Source: Actinomycetota bacterium (GTDB taxonomy: Bacteria; Actinomycetota; Actinomycetes; Actinomycetales; Dermatophilaceae). From it: a stretch of DNA of 64,000 nt. Numbering within the stretch: the first letter of the stretch is position 1; the number at the start of each line of letters is the position of its first letter. Below, one piece after another: positions 34,546 to 41,646 of this stretch. The translations under genes were made by a program, and so were the position numbers. The DNA lies in assembly GCA_020161845.1 (NCBI GenBank), contig JAIUNK010000015.1, positions 32,367-96,366 of the forward strand, written 5' to 3'. The notes under the pieces were generated by a model, which was given only the letters and a program-made list of their open reading frames with translations, did no database searches and was not told the origin of the DNA.

Positions 34546-34561
34546 ACTTCGTGACCGAAGT
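34546..34561. promoter_or_regulatory. Inverted repeat, possible operator (site 1)
   Basis: ACTTCG-TGAC-CGAAGT is a perfect inverted repeat in the 95-bp divergent region between the exporter operon and the gntR gene. It would lie in the leader of the minus-strand transcript. Confidence 0.5.
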
Positions 34562-34562
34562 A

Positions 34563-34581
34563 GTTCTACTTACTCTAGAAC
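34563..34581. promoter_or_regulatory. Inverted repeat, probable GntR operator (site 2)
   Basis: GTTCTA-N7-TAGAAC. It covers the minus-strand -10 (TAGAGT, 34572-34577) and the -35 position of the gntR promoter, so a bound regulator could block both. It lies one base from site 1. Confidence 0.6.
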
Positions 34582-34599
34582 AACCCTGCGCGGTTGGGC

Positions 34600-34605
34600 T
34601 ACTCT
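34600..34605 (+). promoter_or_regulatory. -10 element of the gntR gene (leaderless)
   Basis: TACTCT, 6 nt, then GTG at 34612; no ribosome-binding site. Confidence 0.55.
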
Positions 34606-34611
34606 TGCGGG

Positions 34612-34974
34612 GTGTTCGTCGTGCTGCATCCGGATCACCGCAACCCGCTGTACCTGCAGCTGGTCGCGGCCATCCGCGGGGCGATCGTCCGCGGGGACGT
34701 GACCCCCGGGGAGCGGCTGCCCGCCGCCCGAGACCTCGCCGAGTCGCTGGGGATGAACATGCACACGGTGTTGCGGGCCTACCGGATGCTTGCGGACGAG
34801 GGAGTGATCGAGTTGCGACGTGGTCGCGGTGCGGTGGTGACACGTCGCCCCGAGGGGCGCGCTCAGGTCGAGGCGGCCGCGCGCGAGCTGGCCGACCTGG
34901 CGCGGGCCCACGGCATGGCGCGCGAGGAGGTGCTGGCCCTGCTGGCCGACGAGTCGCCGGGCCGGTCGCGATGA
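34612..34974 (+). CDS. YtrA-type GntR-family transcription regulator
   Basis: A 120-residue short GntR protein: winged HTH at about 8-75 (PLYLQLVAAIRGAIVRGDVTPGERLPAARDLAESLGMNMHTVLRAYRMLADEGVIELRRGRGAVVT) and a ~40-residue C-terminal helical dimerisation tail. YtrA-type regulators usually repress a linked ABC transporter operon; here the exporter is divergent, with two inverted repeats between. It overlaps the PH-like membrane gene downstream by 4 bp (ATGA), so that protein belongs to the same unit. Effector unknown. Confidence 0.88.
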   Translation: MFVVLHPDHRNPLYLQLVAAIRGAIVRGDVTPGERLPAARDLAESLGMNMHTVLRAYRMLADEGVIELRRGRGAVVTRRPEGRAQVEAAARELADLARAHGMAREEVLALLADESPGRSR

Positions 34975-35459
34975 CCCGCCCCGTTCGCCCGGTCCGGGTG
35001 CCGGCCGACGGCGTGGCCGTTTGGACGCAGCTGGCCCGCCCGCGCCCCTGGCTGCCGGCCGTCCTGCTGGTCGGCGCCGCAGCCAGTCTCGGCGGCGGTC
35101 TCCTCGCGGACTCCCCGACGCAGGTCTGGGGCAGCGCGGCGCTGGCCGTGGCGGCCGTGGCCGTCGGCGGCGTACGGGTCACCGTCGATGCTCGCGGGCT
35201 GACCCTGAGCGGCCTCTTGGGCGTGCCGCGCTATCGGGTCCCCTTGGGGCGGATCGCGGCCGCCGACGTCGTCGAGGTGGCGCCGCTGGCCTTCGGCGGC
35301 TGGGGCCTGCGCCTGTCCCGGCGCGGTGAGGTCGGGGTCATCCTGCGGGCCGGCCCGGGGCTTCGGGTGGACCGCATCGCCGGCCGTCCGCTCGTGATCA
35401 CCGTCGACGACGCGGCGACGGGTGCGGGCTTGCTCCGGGCGCTCCTGGCGCAGCGTTGA
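34971..35459 (+). CDS. Membrane protein with PH-like domain
   Basis: A 162-residue protein with two hydrophobic segments (about 22-38 and 47-62) and a C-terminal beta-rich domain (VRVTVDARGLTLSGLLGVPRYRVPLGRIAAADVVEVAPLAFGG) that looks like a bacterial PH-like domain. It is co-transcribed with the GntR regulator (ATGA overlap). Proteins of this kind often accompany YtrA-type regulators and may act in sensing or with the exporter (inference). No catalytic motif. Confidence 0.7.
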   Translation: MTRPVRPVRVPADGVAVWTQLARPRPWLPAVLLVGAAASLGGGLLADSPTQVWGSAALAVAAVAVGGVRVTVDARGLTLSGLLGVPRYRVPLGRIAAADVVEVAPLAFGGWGLRLSRRGEVGVILRAGPGLRVDRIAGRPLVITVDDAATGAGLLRALLAQR

Positions 35460-35525
35460 TCGTGGGCCACCCCGGCCGACGTACGCCGTTGCGGCGAGAC
35501 CTTCCTCACGTTAGCGACTCGTAAG

Positions 35526-35531
35526 TACTTT
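35526..35531 (+). promoter_or_regulatory. -10-like element, possible leaderless small gene
   Basis: TACTTT, 7 nt, then the ATG at 35539. Confidence 0.35.
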
Positions 35532-35538
35532 TCCACTC

Positions 35539-35766
35539 ATGCGCCTGACCTCGGCGAACGATGATGTGAGGGTGAGCGCAAAGACATCGGGCAGCGTCCC
35601 GTCCGGATGGCCGTCGTTCGTTCTCGCCCCCGCCGAGGAGGCCCCCGAGGTGTCCCTGCACCAGATCGAGGGGCTCAGCGGCACGCGGCCGTTGGCGGCC
35701 TCGCCGGCCGCCCGTCCCACGGTCGGCACGCAGGCTCCGCGGGCGCGCGCCGCCACGTCAGCCTGA
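35539..35766 (+). CDS. Possible small hypothetical protein (75 aa)
   Basis: An open frame starting MRLTSANDDVRVSAKTSGSV with Ala/Pro/Ser-rich low-complexity composition and no cysteine, signal peptide or membrane segment. Its support is a TACTTT -10 at leaderless spacing and its place in an otherwise empty gap. Its 3' end overlaps the convergent FCD regulator gene by 9 bp. I cannot assign a function, and the ORF may be spurious. Confidence 0.3.
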   Translation: MRLTSANDDVRVSAKTSGSVPSGWPSFVLAPAEEAPEVSLHQIEGLSGTRPLAASPAARPTVGTQAPRARAATSA

Positions 35767-36561
35767 CCGACCGTCCGCACCCTCCGCACGGTCAGCGCCG
35801 TCCGGAACGGTGCGGGACGAGGGCTCGGAGGCTGACCCCGGCGAGGGAGCCCGCTCCCACAGAGCCGCGCTCTCGGCGAGGCTTCGGTCCACGATCTTGA
35901 CCATGGTCTCGAAGGCGCATGCGGCGTCGCCGCGTTGCACCGCCTGGGCGACGTCCATGTGCCATTGCAGGGCTTCCTGAGCAGGGCGCTCGGGAAACAG
36001 GCCGTACTGGTGCCGGCCGGCCAGAACCTCCGCGACGGCGTCGCCGAGGTGGGCGAACATGTCGTTCCCCGACGCTTGCAGGAGCAAGCGGTGGAACTTC
36101 AGGTCGTGAGCGAGGAACTCCGGGCCGCGACCGGCGCTGCCGGAATCCCAGAGGCGGGCCGCGAGGACGACGAGTTCGGTGGCGGTGGCGTCGGGGCGAC
36201 GCTGCGCGGCGAGCCGGGCGGCCTGAGGCTCGATGGCGGTGCGTAGCTCGGTGAGTACGACGAGTTGGGCGAGGCGATCCGAGGACGCCAACCGCCACCG
36301 GATCACTCGAGGATCGAAGGCCATCCAGCGCGTCGTCGGCTGGACCACCGTGCCCACCCGGCGTCGCGAGGCGACCAGCCCCAGGGCGGTCAGCACCCGG
36401 CACGCCTCGCGGACGACCGGCCGGGAGACCCCGTGCTGCGCCGCGAGGGCGTCGATGGACAGGATGTGCCCGGCTGGGAAGACGCCGTCGCAGATCGCCG
36501 TGCCGATGGCCCCCACGACCTGGTCGTGGAGCGACTGGGGCACCCGCCCGGAGGCTGTCAT
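35758..36561 (-). CDS. FadR/FCD-type GntR-family regulator of the sugar-acid locus
   Basis: A 267-residue regulator with a GntR winged HTH (about 8-75: QVVGAIGTAICDGVFPAGHILSIDALAAQHGVSRPVVREACRVLTALGLV) and an FCD ligand-binding domain (about 95-220). FCD metal/ligand residues are likely in HDLKFHRLLLQASGN and in the C-terminal RHQYGLF region. FCD regulators typically bind sugar acids or organic acids. It is divergent from the ABC importer/dgo-like operon, with a palindrome between the two promoters, so it most likely represses that operon until the inducer is present (inference). Leaderless start (TACGCT, 6 nt). The last ~30 residues are polar and disordered. Confidence 0.9.
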   Translation of the reverse strand: MTASGRVPQSLHDQVVGAIGTAICDGVFPAGHILSIDALAAQHGVSRPVVREACRVLTALGLVASRRRVGTVVQPTTRWMAFDPRVIRWRLASSDRLAQLVVLTELRTAIEPQAARLAAQRRPDATATELVVLAARLWDSGSAGRGPEFLAHDLKFHRLLLQASGNDMFAHLGDAVAEVLAGRHQYGLFPERPAQEALQWHMDVAQAVQRGDAACAFETMVKIVDRSLAESAALWERAPSPGSASEPSSRTVPDGADRAEGADGRSG

Positions 36562-36567
36562 GCGCTC

Positions 36568-36573
36568 AGCGTA
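36568..36573 (-). promoter_or_regulatory. -10 element of the FCD regulator gene (leaderless)
   Basis: TACGCT on the minus strand, 6 nt before the ATG at 36561. Confidence 0.5.
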
Positions 36574-36596
36574 GCCACCTTCGGGAAAATATGGCA

Positions 36597-36608
36597 GGTG
36601 AATTCACC
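36597..36608. promoter_or_regulatory. Palindromic operator between the regulator and the sugar-acid operon
   Basis: GGTGAATTCACC, a perfect 12-bp palindrome, 8 bp before the -35 of the plus-strand promoter and directly upstream of the minus-strand -35 position. Probable site for the FCD regulator. Confidence 0.6.
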
Positions 36609-36616
36609 CAATCTGG

Positions 36617-36645
36617 TTGTTTTCATATGTCCATATCCGTACAGT
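36617..36645 (+). promoter_or_regulatory. Promoter of the sugar-acid operon
   Basis: -35 TTGTTT (36617-36622), 17-nt spacer, -10 TACAGT (36640-36645). This is the clearest sigma-70-type promoter in the window. Transcription would start near 36652, with a leader of about 87 nt. Confidence 0.6.
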
Positions 36646-36738
36646 GAGGGAACTCGGCGGCCGCCATACCGTGGGACGGCCGGCCGATCAGCTCATCCGC
36701 CGCCGAGCCGCGCGGCGGCCGTCAACGATGGAGTTGAG

Positions 36739-38037
36739 ATGCGTCGTACCGTTCCGCTCAGTCTGGCTCTGGCCGTTGCCCTCACCACCGGGCTCTCCGC
36801 CTGTGGGGGAGGTGACTCCGGCACGGCCGGCGGCGCGGGCGGGGGTGGCTCCAAGACCCTGCGGGTGACGCTCGCCAACCACCCGTGGACCGACACCATC
36901 AAGAAGTCCCTGCCCGACTTCGAGAAGGAGTCCGGGCTCAAGGTCGAGGTCAACCAGCTCGCCGAGGACCAGCTCTCCGACCAGTACAACGTCAAGTTGA
37001 ACGCGGGCACCGACGAGATCGACGTGATGATGTACCGGCCGCTGCAGGAGGGCAAGCTGTTCGCCAAGAACAAATACCTCGCGGCGCTGCCGGACAGCCT
37101 CAAGAACGACGCCGACTGGGACTTCAAGGACTTCCAGAAGGGCCCGGCGGACGCCGTGACCTACAACGGCAAGGTCGTCGGTGCGCCCATCATCACCGAG
37201 CGCGAGGTCCTCTATTACCGCAAGGACCTGCTCACCAAGTCCGGTCTGACGGTGCCGACCACGCTGGATGAGCTGCAAACGGCCGCCGCCAAGCTCAAGG
37301 CCGACAACCCGGGCGTCGCCGGCTTCGTGGCGCGCACCGGCAAGTCGGCAGCGGTCACCCAGTTCAGCAGCTTCCTGTTCAGTTTCGGCGGCGACTTCGA
37401 CGCCGACGGCAAGGCCACGCTCGATACCGACCAGGCCAAGAAGGCCTACTCGATGTACGGAGGCCTCATCAAGAATTCGGGCCCGGCCAACGTCAGCACC
37501 GACATGAGCTGGCAACAGGCCATGGCGATTTTCACCCAGGGTCAGGCGGCGCTCTACACCGAGGCCGATTCGCTCTACAAGAACGCCACCGATCCGGCCA
37601 AGTCGAAGGTCGCCGACACGGTCGGCTTCGCGGTCTTCCCCGCCGGTCCCGCCGGCAGCAAGCCCTACAACATTCCGAGTTGGGCCCTGGGGGTCAACGC
37701 GGCCAGCAAGAACGGCGACAACGCCTGGAAGTTCATCAAGTGGGCGACCAGCAAGGCGATGGTGGCCACCATGCAGAAGGCCGGCAACCCCGGCCCGCGC
37801 GAGTCCGTGTGGGCCAGCGCCGACGGCATCTCGACCTACCCGAAGGATCTGGCCGAGGCCATCAAGAAGAGCGCCGCGGGCGGTGTCGGTCACGACCGTC
37901 CGCTGGTCGTGAGGGTCGCCAAGGCCCGCGAGATCGTCGGCCAGCCCATCGTCGACGCCATCACGGGTGCCGACGTGGCGGCCTCGGTCAAGAAGGCCCA
38001 GGACGCCTACAGCGCGTTCCTGGCCGAGGACAAGTAG
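36739..38037 (+). CDS. Sugar ABC transporter substrate-binding lipoprotein
   Basis: A 432-residue family 1 extracellular solute-binding protein. The N-terminus is a lipoprotein signal with lipobox LSAC (Cys22), then a Gly-rich linker. TLRVTLANHPWTDTIKKSLPDFEKESG and the central SWQQAMAIFTQGQAALYTEAD segment are typical of the family. It delivers its ligand to the two permeases downstream. The ligand is inferred to be a sugar acid or precursor sugar because the operon continues with galactonate dehydratase-like, aldolase and kinase genes. ATG with GGAG 5 nt upstream. The ATPase subunit is not in the operon and is probably a shared MsiK-type protein elsewhere. Confidence 0.9.
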   Translation: MRRTVPLSLALAVALTTGLSACGGGDSGTAGGAGGGGSKTLRVTLANHPWTDTIKKSLPDFEKESGLKVEVNQLAEDQLSDQYNVKLNAGTDEIDVMMYRPLQEGKLFAKNKYLAALPDSLKNDADWDFKDFQKGPADAVTYNGKVVGAPIITEREVLYYRKDLLTKSGLTVPTTLDELQTAAAKLKADNPGVAGFVARTGKSAAVTQFSSFLFSFGGDFDADGKATLDTDQAKKAYSMYGGLIKNSGPANVSTDMSWQQAMAIFTQGQAALYTEADSLYKNATDPAKSKVADTVGFAVFPAGPAGSKPYNIPSWALGVNAASKNGDNAWKFIKWATSKAMVATMQKAGNPGPRESVWASADGISTYPKDLAEAIKKSAAGGVGHDRPLVVRVAKAREIVGQPIVDAITGADVAASVKKAQDAYSAFLAEDK

Positions 38038-38081
38038 GCCCGCCGGCCCGGGCGCGCACCGCAGCTTTCGAAAGGAATCTC

Positions 38082-38996
38082 ATGGCGTTGGCAGCGCGCC
38101 CGGGCACGGGGGACTCGGGCTTGTCTCGATGGGCGAATGCCCACCGCAAGTGGTTGTTCGCCGCGCCGGCGATGATCTTTGTCGCCGCGCTCATCATCGT
38201 CCCGCTCGCCTGGACGATCTATCTCAGCCTGACCGACTCCCAGGGTTCGGTGCGGGCCGAGGCCGAGTTCATCGGCATCGGCAACTACACGAGCATCCTG
38301 ACGGACACCACGCGATTCTGGCCGGCGGTGTGGCGCACCTTCGCCTTCACCGGCGTCACGCTCACGGCGGAACTCATCCTGGGCATGGGCATCGCCCTGC
38401 TGCTGTGGCGTCCGTTCAAGGGCGAGCGCTTCGTGCGGGTCGCGGTGTTGTTGCCCTTGGTGGCGACCCCGGTCGCGGTCGGCATGATGTGGCGGCTGAT
38501 CTTCGATCCCAATATCGGCTTCGCCAATTCGGTGCTGGGGGCCGTCGGGATTCCCCCGCAGCCCTGGCTCGCCGGGGAGAGCACGGCCTTGCCGACCACG
38601 ATGCTGATCGACATCTGGCAATGGACGCCGATGGTCGTCCTCATTCTCCTGGCGGGACTGACCAGCCTGTCGGAGGAACCGCAGGAAGCGGCCAAGATCG
38701 ACGGGGCCAACGCCTGGCAGCGGTTCCGGCACGTGACGCTACCGCTGCTCATGCCCACCGTGATCGTGGCGGTGCTGCTGCGGGGCATCGACGCGCTGAA
38801 GACCTTCGACATCCTCTATGCCACCAAGGGCAAGGGCGGTGGCTCGTTCCATGAGGTGGAGACGCTCAATGTCTACGCCTACGGGCTCAGCTTCGACTAC
38901 AACGAATATGCGAAGTCCTCGGCCGTCCTCATGGTGTTCTTCCTCATCATCATCGGCGCGATGTGGGTGCTGACCCGACGCAGGGACGAGGTCTGA
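38082..38996 (+). CDS. Sugar ABC transporter permease (UgpA/MalF-type)
   Basis: A 304-residue membrane protein with six segments, beginning with KWLFAAPAMIFVAALIIVPLAWTIYLSLTD. The EAA loop that contacts the ATPase is present (EEPQEAAKIDGANAWQRFRHVTLP). It pairs with the next gene. It is 44 bp after the binding-protein gene with its own ribosome-binding site (GAAAGGAATCTC). The segment EIETLNVYAYG-like (VETLNVYAYGLSF) is typical of sugar permeases. Confidence 0.92.
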   Translation: MALAARPGTGDSGLSRWANAHRKWLFAAPAMIFVAALIIVPLAWTIYLSLTDSQGSVRAEAEFIGIGNYTSILTDTTRFWPAVWRTFAFTGVTLTAELILGMGIALLLWRPFKGERFVRVAVLLPLVATPVAVGMMWRLIFDPNIGFANSVLGAVGIPPQPWLAGESTALPTTMLIDIWQWTPMVVLILLAGLTSLSEEPQEAAKIDGANAWQRFRHVTLPLLMPTVIVAVLLRGIDALKTFDILYATKGKGGGSFHEVETLNVYAYGLSFDYNEYAKSSAVLMVFFLIIIGAMWVLTRRRDEV

Positions 38997-38997
38997 G

Positions 38998-39810
38998 ATG
39001 GGCAAACGCGGATATCGCCTCTTCCGGGTCGGCGCCCTGGTGATCGTCGTCGCGACCCTGCTCGGGCCGCTGGTCTGGATGGTGATGGCTTCACTCAAGA
39101 CCAATGTCGACATCTATGACAACGCCAAGACCTTCGCCTTCACGCCGACCCTGGAGAACTACACCAACGTTCTGCAGCAGGCCAATTACACGGCGTTCAT
39201 CTGGAACAGTTTCCTGGTCGCCGCGGTCTCCACGGTCGCCTCGCTGGTGCTCGGCGTACCCGCGGCCTACGCCATGGCCCGCTTCGCGATGAAGCGCGAG
39301 GCTCTGGTCGTGTTGATGGCCCGGGTCATCCCTGGCGTCTCGCTGCTGGTGCCCTGGTATTACGTGTTCTCCAACCTGCGGATGGTCAACACGTACGGCG
39401 TCCTGATCCTCGCCCACATGTTCGTGGCGCTGCCGCTGATCGTGTACATCATGATGGGCTATTTCGAGTCGATGCCCCTGGAGCTGGAGGAATCCGGACT
39501 CGTCGACGGGCTCACTCACATCGGGGCGTTCTGGCACATCACGCTGCCCTTGGCCCGGGCGGGGATGGCGACGGCCTCGATCCTGGCCTTCATTTTCAGC
39601 TGGAACAACTTCATGTTCGCGCTGGTGCTGTCCGGGCAGCGCACCAAGACGCTGCCGGTGGCGATCTTCGACTTCGTCGGCTACGCCTCGATCGACTGGG
39701 GTGGCCTGATGGCCGCGGCCACCATCGTCACGCTGCCGATCATGCTCATCGCCCTGTTCACGCAGAAGTACATCGTCTCCGGCCTGACCGCCGGGGCCAC
39801 GAAGGGATGA
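38998..39810 (+). CDS. Sugar ABC transporter permease (UgpE/MalG-type)
   Basis: A 270-residue partner permease. It begins with the usual basic start and first helix (LFRVGALVIVVATLLGPLVWMVMASLK), has the NSFLVAAVSTVASLVLGVPAAYAMARF segment, the EAA loop (LELEESGLVDGLTHIGAFWHITLPLARAG), and ends TQKYIVSGLTAGATKG, the classic MalG-type C-terminus. The loop has Glu-Ser-Gly rather than Glu-Ala-Ala. One base separates it from the upstream permease stop, and its own stop overlaps the next ATG. Confidence 0.93.
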   Translation: MGKRGYRLFRVGALVIVVATLLGPLVWMVMASLKTNVDIYDNAKTFAFTPTLENYTNVLQQANYTAFIWNSFLVAAVSTVASLVLGVPAAYAMARFAMKREALVVLMARVIPGVSLLVPWYYVFSNLRMVNTYGVLILAHMFVALPLIVYIMMGYFESMPLELEESGLVDGLTHIGAFWHITLPLARAGMATASILAFIFSWNNFMFALVLSGQRTKTLPVAIFDFVGYASIDWGGLMAAATIVTLPIMLIALFTQKYIVSGLTAGATKG

Positions 39811-40982
39811 GGCGGATGACGACAGCGGTCCCGGGCCCGCGCCTCTCGCGCGTCGAGACCTTCCTGGTCCGGCCGCGCTGGTTGTTCGTGCGGCTCGAAA
39901 CCGACGACGGCATCGTCGGCTGGGGCGAGGCCACCTGCGAGGGCCGCAGCGCGACCGTCGCCACCGCCGTCGCCGAGCTGTCCGAGCTGATCATCGGCGC
40001 CCCCGCGCTGCGCATCGAAGACCACTGGCAGGTGCTGACCAAGGGCTCCTTCTATCGCGGCGGACCGATCCTGGCCAGCGCCGTCGCGGGGATCGACCAG
40101 GCACTGTGGGACATCGCGGGCAAGCACTACGGGGCGCCGGTGCACCAGCTGCTCGGTGGTCCGGTGCGCGACCGGATCCGGGTCTACGGGTGGGTCGGCG
40201 GCGACGAACCGGCTCAGGTGGCGGACGCGATCGCCCAGGCCGTCGATGGGGGGCTGACGGCGGTGAAGATGAACGCCAGTGGCCGGATTTCGCCGATGGC
40301 CAGCGTCGCCGAGCTGGACGCCGTGGTCGCGCGCGTCGCCGCGGCCCGCACGGTGCTCGGCGACGACAGGGACGTCGCGGTCGACTTCCACGGGCGGTTC
40401 TCGCTGGCCAGCGCCCGGCGGGTCGCGCCGCTGCTGGAGCCCTACCGTCCCTTCTTCCTCGAGGAGCCGACCGCCCCGGAGAACCAGCACCTCATCGACC
40501 AGATGGTGCAGGGCACCTCGACGCCGATCGCCACGGGCGAGCGCCTCTATGGCCGCCAGGAGTTCCTGCCGGTGCTGCAGGCCGGCGTGGCGGTCGTCCA
40601 ACCCGACCTCTCGCACGCCGGGGGCATCACCGAGGTGCACAAGATCGCCGCCCTCGCGGAGACCTTCGGGGCCTTCCTGGCCCCGCATTGCCCGTTGGGT
40701 CCGCTGGCGCTGGCCGCCTGCTTGCAGGTCGGCTTCGCGGCGCACAACCATCTCATCCAGGAGCAGAGCCTCGGCATCCACTACAACACCGATGCCGACC
40801 TGTTCGACTACCTGCTTGACACGGCCCCGCTGCGGCACCGGGACGGCTACCTCGACCGGCCCACCGGGCCCGGTCTCGGCATCGAAATCGACGACGCCGC
40901 GGTACGTCGTGCCGCCGTCGTCGGGCACTCCTGGCGCGGGCCGCTCTGGCGCCAGCCCACGGGGGAGTTCGCGGAGTGGTGA
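39807..40982 (+). CDS. dgoD: Galactonate dehydratase-like enzyme (mandelate racemase/enolase superfamily)
   Basis: A 391-residue enolase-superfamily dehydratase. Metal ligands are visible as the Asp of AVDFHGRF, the Glu of EEPTAPEN and the Glu of ATGERLYGR; the catalytic His is in FLAPHCPLGPLALAA. The sequence PTAPENQHLIDQ, TGERLYGRQEFLPVLQ and HNHLIQEQSLGIHYN closely resembles D-galactonate dehydratase, which makes 2-keto-3-deoxygalactonate. Followed by a KDPG/KDPGal-type aldolase and a PfkB kinase gene, it fits the De Ley-Doudoroff pathway. Substrate is inferred; related sugar acids are possible. The ATG at 39807 overlaps the permease stop; ATG 39816 is an alternative. Confidence 0.85.
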   Translation: MRRMTTAVPGPRLSRVETFLVRPRWLFVRLETDDGIVGWGEATCEGRSATVATAVAELSELIIGAPALRIEDHWQVLTKGSFYRGGPILASAVAGIDQALWDIAGKHYGAPVHQLLGGPVRDRIRVYGWVGGDEPAQVADAIAQAVDGGLTAVKMNASGRISPMASVAELDAVVARVAAARTVLGDDRDVAVDFHGRFSLASARRVAPLLEPYRPFFLEEPTAPENQHLIDQMVQGTSTPIATGERLYGRQEFLPVLQAGVAVVQPDLSHAGGITEVHKIAALAETFGAFLAPHCPLGPLALAACLQVGFAAHNHLIQEQSLGIHYNTDADLFDYLLDTAPLRHRDGYLDRPTGPGLGIEIDDAAVRRAAVVGHSWRGPLWRQPTGEFAEW

Positions 40983-41641
40983 GCCTCCTGCCCGCGGAAC
41001 TGCTCGACCTGCTCACGCGGACCCGGTTGGTCGCGATCATCCGCGGCGGCTCTGGCCAGGCGGCGGTGGCGAGCGCGCTCACGCTGTTTGACGCCGGCGT
41101 CCGGGTCGTCGAGGTGGCGCTGACCACCCCGGGCGCCCTGACGGCCATCGAGCGGATCGCCGCGGCCACCGCCGGGGCGGCCCGCTCCTGCCACGTCGGC
41201 GCCGGCACCGTGTTGACCCGCGGCGACCTCGCCGGGGCGATCGCGGCCGGCGCCGGCTTCGTGGTGACCCCCGGGATGACGCCGGCCGTGCCGGCCGCCG
41301 TCGATGCCGGCCTGCCGGTGCTGGCCGGGGCCTATACGGCCACCGAGGCGATCGCCGCCCGGCTCGCCGGGGTCACCGCCGTGAAGCTGTTCCCGGCCTC
41401 GGTGGGCGGCCCGGCCTACCTGAAGGCCCTGCGCGATCCCCTGCCCGACGTACCGTTCATCCCGGTCGGCGGCGTCGGCCTCGCCGAGGCGGCCGACTAC
41501 CTTCGGCTCGGCGCGGTGGCCGTGGGCGTCGGCTCCCCGCTCGTCGGCGACGCCGCCTCCGGCGGGGACCTGACGGCGCTGGCGGAGCGTGCCCGGCGCT
41601 ATCTGGCGGCCACCGCAGGCGCGCCCGGAGCCGGGGAATAG
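40976..41641 (+). CDS. KDPG/KDPGal-family aldolase
   Basis: A 221-residue class I aldolase of the Entner-Doudoroff family. Residues LVAIIRGGSGQAAVASALTLFDAGVRVVEVALTTPGA hold the conserved Glu; HVGAGTVLTRGDL and FVVTPGMTPAVPAA follow; the Schiff-base Lys is in AVKLFPASVGGPAYLKAL. It would cleave 2-keto-3-deoxy-6-phosphogalactonate (or -gluconate) to pyruvate and glyceraldehyde 3-phosphate. GTG 40976 overlaps the dehydratase gene by 7 bp; GTG 40979 is equally possible. It sits between the dehydratase and kinase genes. Confidence 0.9.
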   Translation: MVSLLPAELLDLLTRTRLVAIIRGGSGQAAVASALTLFDAGVRVVEVALTTPGALTAIERIAAATAGAARSCHVGAGTVLTRGDLAGAIAAGAGFVVTPGMTPAVPAAVDAGLPVLAGAYTATEAIAARLAGVTAVKLFPASVGGPAYLKALRDPLPDVPFIPVGGVGLAEAADYLRLGAVAVGVGSPLVGDAASGGDLTALAERARRYLAATAGAPGAGE

Positions 41642-41646
41642 CCGCC

